A stretch of 60,000 bases of DNA from Lineus longissimus (Eukaryota > Nemertea > Pilidiophora > Heteronemertea > Lineidae): the NCBI RefSeq assembly GCF_910592395.1, contig NC_088316.1, forward strand, positions 560,001 to 620,000, in the 5' to 3' direction. A program made the position numbers and the translations under genes. A model generated the notes under the pieces. That model had not been told where the DNA came from, made no database searches, and was given only the letters and a program-made list of their open reading frames with translations. This document shows positions 50,801 to 60,000 of the stretch, one piece after another (the stretch's first letter is position 1; each line of letters starts with the position of its first letter).

Positions 50801-51540
50801 ATCCCACCTGTTCATTGGGACTTGTTTAGCTTGTGTTGGTAGGCGGTCTCCGAAACCCCAGTGGATATTGAAGAAGCGGTATAGGGGATATGTAAACTAG
50901 GATCTGTTAGAGTTTCCGTTGACTGAGGCATTTTAATTTTATTTGTTGGCTTATTGGAGAGGCCAAGGTGTGTTGAAGAAAACAAAAAAAAATTGATGAA
51001 GAAATATTGTAAAATGGTAACCTGGCTTGTTGGATAAAAGTACACGTCATCGAGGTATAGTCTGACCAACATCTGATGTTATTTACGAAAACTTTGGAAA
51101 AAACAACTCCCAGTATTAAACGACAGCTATAGAACTACATTTATATCAGTTTTATATCTTTTATATCTCTATCTTTGTGCAACGAGCCAAGGAGAATATC
51201 ATTAATTTATCACTCCTAAAACTCTCCAGTAAACTCTTCATTGAAGTGATCTATAGCATAGGCTGTGTACTTGGACGAAAACCTTTTTTGTCAGATTAAC
51301 CTCCTATACCCAATGATTTATTGAGCAGTGTTCAATAAAAGACCTTCTGCTCATAGCGGTACGTTTCCAGCGATGCTCAGTCCATCCAAGCAGCCATCAA
51401 CTCAACTCCCCGACAGGTCGATTCAAACACGTTTAGTATAACCTCTTTACGACACTGATCTAGCATCCCGTCATCTTATAGTGAATTCATTTCAATTAAT
51501 GTCAAAATGTTACAAATCTGGAATGATATTTCGCTAGATC
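47900..51540. other. long non-coding stretch, no gene recognised
   Basis: Plus frames near 48290-49096 and a 119-codon minus frame (49412-49771) show no recognised family. AATAAA occurs at about 49955 just after a GTAAGT, without any supported exon. Confidence -1.
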
Positions 51541-52150
51541 TTGAGCCTAAGTTGATAGGGCCATGATAAACCGCTCCGCATCATCGTAAAGCGGTATATG
51601 CAAACGACTGGCGTGGTGTCGTAAAAATCGATAGCCTTTGTTTGTGGGTGCGGGATCGTTCAGGAATTGGCAACGTTTCTTTTTTGTGTTTATATCTTGC
51701 TCTAAACTTTCACTAAATCTTAATTCTGTGGTGATAGGGTTGCAGCCTGCATCATCGTAAATCGCAGCAATGTGTATACGCCACGTCGTGTCTGTCGTAA
51801 AAATCTATGGGTTCTATGAGTAGAATGCTAAGTATCGTTCAGAAGTTGGCAAAGAGTTGTCTCCTTGGTGTTTGGGCTATATTGGGGGGTTATCTTGTCC
51901 AAACCTTCACTCAATGTTAGCCCTGATTTCTTAAGGTTGCGCCCCGCATTATCGTAAAGTGGCTTTGCAGCCACGGACCTCGGTCCGTGAAGCAGATGAC
52001 TGCTTTTCGTCGTAAAAATCGATGGATCTGTTTGTTGATGCGCGGTATCGCTCAGGAATTGGCCACGATTGCTTCTTTAGTGTCTGAATGTCTTCTAGGG
52101 TCATCCACTCCTGGTATTGATGGCTGTTACGCCAATTCCTGCATAGAAAG
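51541..52150. repeat. three-unit tandem repeat with conserved CGTAAA boxes and hairpins in unit 3
   Basis: Each unit holds ATCGTAAA (51583, 51754, 51951) and, 35, 40 or 58 bases later, GTCGTAAAAATC (51618, 51794, 52009). ATCG-TCAG-A-TTGGC and a C-AAAC-TTCACT-AAT tail (tail absent from unit 3) follow. Unit 3 is longer between the two boxes because it carries three consecutive perfect stems: GTGGCT/AGCCAC (51959-51974), CACGGACC/GGTCCGTG (51972-51989) and AGCAG/CTGCT (51991-52004). Units 1 and 2 show only short stems there. No coding frame follows the repeat. The family is not recognised. Confidence -1.
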
Positions 52151-52308
52151 TGTCTCGAATTTTTTATTGCTGAGGGAGGCTGAATGATATGTTTCGTTCT
52201 GCATAGCATATGTATAGGAATGGTGCTTTCTCCGAAATCTTTGAAATTCCACATTATTTCACGTCTCTATAAAGATGTCATGCCATGACTGGTGTGCGTG
52301 TGTGTGGA

Positions 52309-52325
52309 GGGGGGGGGGGGGGGGG
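52309..52325. repeat. poly-G run (17 G) after a GT-rich stretch
   Basis: GGTGTGCGTGTGTGTGGA leads into 17 consecutive G. Such a run is unstable in replication and sequencing, so its exact length is uncertain. Confidence -1.
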
Positions 52326-53163
52326 AGCTTGGTATGAATTTAAGATTCTTTAGGATTAAGCCATCCTGGTGTGATTAGAATCCCTGCTCCAATCCGTCGT
52401 CCTGTAAAATCCAAGTGAGGCCCAAATGCACGCGAATGTCAACATGCTAATGACCAACACATACAGTCATGTACTTGCATGTGAAATATAGCAGCAGCTA
52501 TGAACGGATGAGAAAACAGCTCTCTCTCCCTCGCACTCACGTCTGTCTCACTTCGAACGCACTGAATAGATTGTTGTACATCCCGCGTTTGGAGTGCGAT
52601 CCAGAGAATTGGGTTTCAACACTCGCGATGGAAGAAAATACATTGGACACTTGTTTCGGCATGAAGTGACTTGTGCGTGTGGGACATATTTATTGATATT
52701 ATATTAACCCGTCCTGAGCAACAACAGGACTATAATAAAACGACCTGGCTGGTACTTTTTTCCGTCAATAAGCAACCGTAAGACGGGGTGACATTGGCCC
52801 AAAGTGGGATGAAATAGTCCCATACATTTTTCACCCGACAGCGTAAACCACGGATGGTTGTACTTCAACTGAATCACTGTACAAAAAGATGTCGAAAGAT
52901 ATCTCATAGGACTTTGAAATTATCGTAATTTGACCCAAATCAGATTTCGGGAGTTGGACAACTTCCCCCGGGCCACGTTACGGTACTGATGTTGGTAGCA
53001 CATCAGCTTATCAACTATTGCTCGGTATCTAAGGAACGAGACACTCTTGCACCAGCGTGAACATTACTAAGCATTTTGTCCATCAGCTCCTACGCAAAGG
53101 AAAGCTTTTAAGGCGATATCTGTTATCGCTAGCATCGCAATACCCCATCGAAACCTTCTTCAT
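52326..53163. other. non-coding stretch, no gene recognised
   Basis: Short frames at 52469-52669 and 52704-52907 have no family resemblance. Confidence -1.
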
Positions 53164-53787
53164 AAGGCCTTTTTACACGGTGCTGGTTCAAGACAACCCT
53201 CCTGAACCGTCACGAGGCGTGTTCGGTTCAGGACGGTTCATTTCGCTTTTACACGGGGACGGTTCGACGATCTGGCCTCGATCCGGCTCCAGGCCGGTTC
53301 GTCACTAACATCGTCAATTGGTGGCGCTGATCAATCCTGCTGGCGGTGGAGCTACGAAAATATCACAACCTTCAACAAATAATACAAAATGGTTCACGAT
53401 GGCGCCGGTGAGATGCAGAGGTTTTGCTTTGGTACACAGCATTTGTATGGAAAGAAAGCTCTTGCTCTCGATAAATTGAAGATTTCACAGCAGTTTCTTT
53501 CCGCGGAAAATTTCATGCCAGGAACACGGCAGCTATTCCCGCGAATGACGTCACGCGAGTACCGTGTGCAAACCGGCTCGGAGCCGGTTCGCTTTTACAC
53601 GCATAAATAAACCCTCCTCCACCGGCCTACACCGGCCTGCACCGACCCGAGACCGGCGATCGGAACCCGCCTCGGACCAGGAGGGTTCAGGACGGTAGGT
53701 TCGCTTTTACACGAGGGAAAATAAACCGGCTGGTACCTGAACTAGTCTCGATCCGGCTTGAACCCGCACCGTGTAAAAACGCCTATA
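53164..53787. mobile_element. 0.62-kb non-autonomous DNA transposon with terminal and internal repeats
   Basis: The left end TTTTTACACGGTGCTGGTTC and the right end, reverse-complemented, TTTTTACACGGTGCGGGTTC match over at least 23 bases with one mismatch. Both lie inside AGGC/GCCT edges. TTTTACACG recurs internally (about 53249, 53592, 53706), next to GGTTCG or GGTTCAGGACGGTT blocks, so the element is filled with sub-terminal repeats that may bind a transposase. The interior is GC-rich compared with its surroundings. The plus frame at 53389-53610 inside it has no transposase motif. The target duplication is unclear (TA or AT). Confidence -1.
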
Positions 53788-54169
53788 GCCAGTTACCAGT
53801 TAGCCACGAAGGCGCGATTGGATAAATGGCTTAGTATCATAGATTAAGTATATTGATGGCTTATTGCAGATACCATATCCACTGATGATATTATATCGAG
53901 GGATTGTTGTTGTTATAACACGAAATTATAAGAATATTTTTCAGATATTTTGGGATCAAAGGAACAGAAATGCCGTTTTTCTTTCTTACCAATTGTAAAC
54001 TGTCCCAACAAATCAAGGTAGGTTTTTTCAAGCGATAAAGAAAGATTTAAGTTGTTACGAAGCACTTCATAAAGTACAACATTCTCAAAGCGCTTTACAG
54101 TTATTCCCTGGTTGTCCTGAAACCTTCGGAATCCGTAGAATTCAGATGAGCTGCTCATTCAGCGCTACA

Positions 54170-54316
54170 GTGTGAGCATTTCCGACCGGTACCCATTGAG
54201 ACACCTGGGCGGAGAGAGACTTGCCAGGTAAGAGACCTTCTAGAGTCTCACGCCGACAGGGATCAAACCGGAGACGTCCTCACCACTAGACAGAGACCGA
54301 GCCACGACACCACCGC
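54170..54316 (-). mobile_element. tRNA-derived SINE
   Basis: Read on the minus strand there is a promoter-like head with TGTCTAGTGGTGAGGACG (A-box region) and CCGGTTTGATCCC (B box, one mismatch from consensus). A body ending CAGGTGTCTCAATGGGTACC follows. The order and spacing fit a tRNA-headed SINE of about 150 bp. The head is too divergent for a working tRNA. The exact ends are uncertain. Confidence -1.
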
Positions 54317-54506
54317 CGTTTTGTTGTCTTCACACAGTATATTACATATATACATATAACTTGTCTACATCGTGTCATGCTGATATATTGGGTGTAATAC
54401 TGACAGGCAGAGCACTGCAAGCTACTCGGTCATCCTGTCATGAGCTAATGGGATATACCACTACAGGCAAGGACCTTATCAATTCAATAACACTCTGATT
54501 GGGAAT

Positions 54507-54650
54507 CTATCAGAAAGAAACTTAAATGTTGAGCGGCCCACGTTATGTATTTCACTTGTAGTACTATACATCCTTTGGCAATAAGTGTGATTACTACCAG
54601 TGTAGAGCCTATCAGAAACAAACTTAATGCTGAGCGGCCACAGTTACATA
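54507..54650. repeat. 102-bp direct duplication
   Basis: CTATCAGAAA-AAACTTAA-TG-TGAGCGGCC, then C-GTTA-TA, is present at 54507 and 54609 with few differences. The segments between are less similar, so only the first about 45 bases of each unit are clearly related. Confidence -1.
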
Positions 54651-57600
54651 TAGTAATACGTCCTAGGACAAGATGGATGAACACTATGGTACTACTAGTA
54701 TACAGCCAACACCGAACAGAAAAGAATATTCTCTTCGTGTTATGTTGTGGTGAAGCTGAGTCGGTCTTCATACATCGGGTAGAACATATTCTTCAAGGGG
54801 ACCAACACCTTCATATCGACACAAAAGAAATATAAGAGAGTGTACTTTTTGGCTAAAGCTGCCTGACTGATCAAATCGGAATCGACGAGGCGATCCAATC
54901 AGATATTTCCTAACAAACGTCACGCTTACTTTCTTCAGGGGGTTATCTTCTTGTTGCCTTCGCCTTGAAGGGTGTATCTATACTCCTCACGTCGGCAGAC
55001 CACACATCAACTCCGCCGTTATCAGAAGACATGCCAAGGATTTCTTTTTCGGAATCAGTCGGTTGCTTGAGAGGCGGTTTTCATTCATAGAAAGTGCAAA
55101 GCGATGCTAGTTTGATCATCTGTGAAGATTTTCTGATTGTGGTCTACGTTTATGCAGCGTTTCCAAAATGGATCAGTCAAAAATAATGGAAACCTAACCG
55201 GTCACCTCTTAAGTGACATGACTGTTTAATGACATCGATTCCTGTGCGAATTTCTTGACGCGAAACTTGTGTATCGGTTATTGTACGAGGACAAAAAACT
55301 GTGGGGTAGCAGTAAGACCTCGAAACAACAAGCCACATCATCTCCGCCGCAGGACTGAAGAGGCTGAACTCACAAGTACATGGCTGCAGTTGGCTGGTTG
55401 GGTTTGTAGACAACTGAGAGACACTGTAACATAATGCTCATGGAGTAAAATATGACACAAACCAGCGAATACTCGCCATTCACTGATGTCACCTTAGAAG
55501 ACCACCTCAAAAGACGCATTACATCAATCCCAAGATTACCAGTTTCAATTACCAGAAAGAACTATGCGATTCTCTGTTTTCTTTCAATATCATGACAAAT
55601 TCATTAAGTGTCTATTCATTGATTCAGAAAGCTATTCAGATATTGATAAGAATAAGAACGTTGAAATGAGAATCTGCATCATCTTAGAGAATTGATGTTG
55701 AGGACTGTAATTAGCCCTTGGGGAATCTAGCAAGATATGGCCATGATCTTATTCTTCTGCATTCAGAATTTTCGAGATGCACGCTGGACTGTCAGTCAGT
55801 TTTTGGTAACAACGTCGGCTGTCCTAGAGAGTTCCACCGCAGAGCTCTACAGCTTTGTGGTCAGGGTTGAGTCCTTTGGCCAGTATTTCTCTCTACTCTT
55901 CATCAAGGAGCAGGTCTTAAGCACATTCTAATCACATAATAAGCATGTTCTCGTAACCCTATTCTGTGAAGGCGTTTTAAGACCATGATAGGTCTGATGA
56001 TAGGTCTGCAGTTACCGACACCAACATTGTCATCGTAGCAAACTGAATGCAGATGCTTGCTATATGACATGTAATTCAATGGACTAAGACCGCACAACCA
56101 AGGCTTAGATGTGTGGTCTGCTCATTGTATCTAGATTGAGCACCTTTATTCCCGCAGGTATCACTCTTTTCTTAGTTATGATATTGACCATATTCTCGTC
56201 AGGAGATATTTTACAACCTATGACAATCTCTTCGTGTTAAACAACGGACGGAAATACTTGCTTTGTGACCCCTGATCCTCTTGGACTCCATGTCGTGTGT
56301 CGCGCAAATTGACGCATCGCTCGTGAAAATCTAGAGTGTCACCCCAAAGTGAGACATTACACGATTGATCTGCCTACGCATATCTTCGCCCTCTCCATCA
56401 GTATTCACACCAACACCTTGATTGATGCTTGTCGAGTGATTTCCTTACATTAAGCGCTCCTCTCAATGGAGGCGCGAGCGCTCGTTACTCGGAGTGCTGG
56501 CTTAACTTTTCATTTGTGCAGTTAGGTGCCCTCATTAGGGTTGCGTGACACCACATATACGCATGGCAATGAAAAGACACTCTTGTCGTCTTGGTCACAG
56601 CAGAAGCAAGACAGGTTAAGTGCAGGTCTTTGCTCTACCAAACTTCAGAGAATGGATGTATTTAGTTCGCTTCCATGAGCTTTGCTTCTTAGGTGAAATC
56701 CGAGACCCACCACAGACCCTCGGCATTGGAGTGGCTCTCTTAAAAACAAATTCCTTCTTTGGGGGTGAAGGTCTGCCGAATTGTAGACTATGAATTTGCA
56801 GCCTCCTTCCTTAAGCTTTGACTAAGGACAAACTGGCATTGGGTATTTAGCCAAACGTAGCAAGATATGATATCGGAATCATCCCTAAAAGGAGGTTCAG
56901 CCGTTCAAACTATGCAATGGTTCTCGTCCGTTGATATCATGACAACAACGAGCGATGGCAGGGCCCTCTAATACAAAGAATGGCCTCTTGGTTGTCTGAG
57001 CCAAGCTCGCTCTCGTCTGATACCGCGAACGCTGCCCAAAAGGGTTAAAAGGAAATTTCGCAGTTCTAACCAAGCAATGTTTCCCATCCATCGAGTACAC
57101 ATGGTATATGGGGTAAATTAATTGACAGAGGGCAGATTAAATTGCCCTACTCTTCGTGAAATTGAGAGTCTATTGAAAGGAATGAGATCGATGCGAGGGA
57201 GTACTCGACAAGCTTGTTCGTTAGTGGGACGTGGACATGATGGAGTGGCCAGTGTTGTTATGAGCGGCAACCATTGTAGTACACTTTATTCCGGTCCAGT
57301 TTTAGATTTTTTACATATAATATTACTGTTTTGACACTTGTTAAGGCTACAAAATCGATGTTGATGTTTAAAGTGTCCCGAGATTAAGTGTCCAGGGACA
57401 AATGATTCGATTGTGGGCTGTTAATCTCTGAAGCATTGACGGCAATTGTCTCTGTCCAACCATATACCAGTCACCATTCATTGGGGACGGACACTTTTTC
57501 TAGCGGGACAATTTAATCTGCTACACCGCCACGTTCATTGCAGTGATTTGTAAACAAGCAAGTCGGGCTATTGTTCACGCCTTTTAGCATGTCATGCGCA

Positions 57601-57873
57601 CACCATTACAGTGGTCATGGCTGCCAATAGATCATGACGTCATCGATCTTAGATCAGCACGTCATTGTTTTGGGATCATATGTAAATAACGAAAGGGCCA
57701 ATTCGCCAATCGAATCATTCGTCCCTGGATAAAACCAAACCGACACAGCCACTCCGGGTATCCTTCTCTCTTTTTACCTGCGTCCAGACAGTATTACTCC
57801 AAAACATCCATTGTGAAATCCTCTCCAACAGCCAGGGCTGAACATGGCTTATGCTAGCTGTCCTTCAAAATAT
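54651..57873. other. non-coding stretch, no gene recognised
   Basis: Frames at 54484-54835 on both strands and shorter ones at 55177-57334 have no recognised domain. A small direct repeat TGATAGGTCTGATGATAGGTCTG lies near 55985. No RNA gene was seen. Confidence -1.
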
Positions 57874-57883
57874 CCCCCCCCCC
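57874..57883. repeat. poly-C run (10 C)
   Basis: A short pure C run. No other structure nearby. Confidence -1.
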
Positions 57884-58385
57884 GTATCATTATACGATTT
57901 ATTTTATCTTTTACAAAAACATTTTACATACAAGTTTTTACAGATTGAAGAAAAATCTTTATAAAAGGCCTAAGGTTCCATCAGAAACACACGTGTTATT
58001 GTTGCCTGGGGTCTAAAGGCAACAAGTTCCACGTAGACCCTGTGTCTCATGATGGGCATGTCGAAATATCTGATTAATTTAGGAACTTATTTTCAAACTC
58101 TATTAAATTCTGTGACCTTAAAGCTAGTAAGCGTCATGGTCATTAGGAAAGGGAAGCGATGGCCTTCTTGCCATCCTCGAGCAAGATGGAGATTTTGATC
58201 AAAGCACCAATCAAATCAGATATTTCGATAATATACAAACAGAAAAGGCCTGTCAGTAAAACAATACAACAATAATGAAATCGTGATAATGAATCTTTCC
58301 TCAGCATCCTCCAGTCTCCTCTGTAGAGTGGCTCATCCTACTGGAAAGAAACAATCAACTTTTGTAGTATCTCCTCAAGATTTAT

Positions 58386-58535
58386 AACTAAGTGCTGTTG
58401 TGTTAGAGCAGAGCCTCTTTGTAATTTAGCAAACTACTAAGTGTTGCTGTGTTGCAAAAGCATCTTTGCAATTTAGCAAACAACTGAGTACTGCTGTGTT
58501 AAAGCAGAGTCTCTTTGTAATTTAGCAAACTAACA
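58386..58535. repeat. 49-bp tandem repeat, three units
   Basis: Units begin at about 58388, 58437 and 58485. Each contains AAGTG-TG-TGTGTT, a GCA-AGC block, CTCTTTGTAATTTAGCAAAC and ACT. Units 1 and 3 are more alike than either is to unit 2. Confidence -1.
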
Positions 58536-60000
58536 TCTGTCCTAACCTTACCTTGAGACTAGACTGCCTGCACCAATCTGTGATTGGGCAAGCTATCTAG
58601 AATGGAGAATCCTGCCTTTGTTTTCTCCCTTCAAGTTCTGGCTAATTTAGCCTGTCAGCCTTACCTTGATGCACGAGGTCAACAACCTTCAGGTTTTCTC
58701 TGCCATACCCTGTGACCGAAGGATTTCATTTCACCTTCACTTAATGTACCGGTAGTCACCATTGTTATGCCTTAGACGGGGCAGAATGGCACTGTTTATA
58801 CAAGAAGTCTCTCCAACAGCCCCAGGTATCTTATTGAATACATCCCAGTAACACGTATAACCCAGGTAATCTTTCAGCAATGGCTGACGAGTAGGTTGGG
58901 AATTGTGTATGATCAGTTTCTCCAAGACACCCAAGACAAGGATTAAAATCTTGTGTTTATAGGCTAGCAAATGCAAACACCTGCCGGCACCCTGTACAGG
59001 AAGCGAGTCGCCTTTCGCTAGTCCCCGACTTTGACACCGTTGCGGACGAATCAATTGATTAGCGAGCGGTCCTTGGTGTCGCCGCGGGGTGTTGTTCCAG
59101 AAGTGTTTGCAGATACCAAGGAACCACTATCTGACATCCATAACAGCATATTCCCTTTACACTTGTTATGTTCGGGTACTACACCGCAGTCGGGATAACG
59201 GCGCCAATCATTATTATTTAATGATACGTGCTGAATTATTGTTTTAATACAGGGCTTTCAAGATTTGGATGTCGAAAAGCAAGCAACTCTTGGCTTGCAT
59301 CTAGTGTCAGTGAGGCCTTCCGACATGATGTGAAAAGCTGGAGTAGACTGAGGTCTACTGCTTTATCCGTTCAATCAACGACGACAAAAAACCGTCTCAG
59401 TCCGTGCCAGTTAGACAGGCCAAGTTGGCAAACTCTATTTGAAGAGTCCTCTGGTATGATAGTCATACTTGGGACCTTTTTAAAAAACACAATTGCTGCT
59501 GTAAATACTGTTAAGTCTGATCACGCACATGTGTTACGAGCGGGACAATCACCAGAACTGTTGGACCACATGTCGTAGACGGTGGACCAAATCATGGTCT
59601 AATCACACTGACCAGGAGATTAAACTTGGTGAGCTGTGGCATCAAGACGATAAACCAAACCACAGCCAACGAACTTTGATCAGAAAATCAAAACCACTGC
59701 TTTTATATGCCTAATGGAGACCTACTGTATCAAGAGTACTAACCTTTGATTCCTGGGATGCTCGACACTTTATCAAACCTGTAAAAAGTTTGAAAATGGC
59801 ACCAAATTTGAAATGAAGGGAAAACAGAACTGTGGTTACTCCCCTGCATGGTGGAATGCATGTCCAACAGTGCCAGCCAAGTTAGTGATTATGTCATGCA
59901 CGCAACCCTTTCTAATTTGACCAGTGCACAAAGCTCTCAACCATTCCAATTAGTGTATTGTCAACAATAAGTGCCATACTATGTCTGGGACCAATTCAAC
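58536..60000. other. non-coding or unrecognised end of window
   Basis: A minus frame at 58737-59054 (105 codons) and a plus frame at 59228-59578 (116 codons) are unassigned. The plus frame is preceded by a TTTTAATACAG acceptor-like site at about 59252, so it could be an exon of an unrecognised gene running out of the window. It has no recognisable domain and no clear donor. Confidence -1.

Noticed and set aside
59228-59578. Terminal exon preceded by a TTTTAATACAG acceptor
   Set aside because: No recognised domain and no donor or partner exon. Mentioned in the end-of-window description only.
1-60000. CRISPR arrays, operons, phage or bacterial defence systems
   Set aside because: The DNA is eukaryotic with spliced genes; the tandem arrays have diverged units without unique spacers.

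Overview
The window looks like bilaterian animal nuclear DNA, most likely from a marine invertebrate. It is AT-leaning, has GT/AG introns of roughly 280-350 bases, very low coding density, and many short non-autonomous repeats (TIR elements, tRNA-derived fragments, minisatellites). The species cannot be named from the sequence alone. Only two protein-coding genes can be supported with confidence. Most other open frames are short chance frames.

Layout. Positions 1-1411 hold the last four coding exons of NEK1 (NIMA-related kinase 1), plus strand, ending in the family's characteristic C-terminus. A probable long 3' UTR follows, with the first canonical AATAAA at 3593 and a 124-bp foldback inside it. 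About 1.7 kb further on, same strand, 5299-7245 is one uninterrupted reading frame for a divergent 12-helix transporter of the SLC18 (vesicular amine/acetylcholine transporter) branch of the major facilitator superfamily. It has a very long cytoplasmic loop and lacks the charged membrane residues that vesicular amine transporters use.

From 7.3 to 60 kb the window is non-coding or unrecognised. Weak coding hints are a possible signal-peptide exon at 11203-11263 and a decayed LINE-like 3' end near 13.2-13.45 kb. Recognisable repeats are: a TA-flanked MITE (20113-20257); a TTAA-flanked, piggyBac-type MITE with perfect inverted ends (20816-21158); degenerate tRNA-like/SINE sequences (21.66 kb, 54.2 kb); a cluster of G/C hairpins (23.88-24.03 kb); two copies of one dispersed repeat (25.56 and 36.89 kb); a dimeric 113-bp minisatellite (40.09-40.45 kb); a 23-bp tandem array (43.78-43.99 kb); a nested foldback (47.80-47.90 kb); a three-unit repeat whose third unit carries three consecutive perfect hairpins (51.55-52.15 kb); and a 0.62-kb TIR element (53.16-53.79 kb).

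The two genes have no evident functional link: NEK1 is a ciliary and DNA-damage kinase, and the SLC18-like protein is a membrane transporter. No operon-like or defence-like system was found. The most interesting items are the unusual intronless SLC18-like transporter and the hairpin-bearing repeat array near 52 kb. Homology calls rest on recognising family sequence patterns by eye, without a database search.
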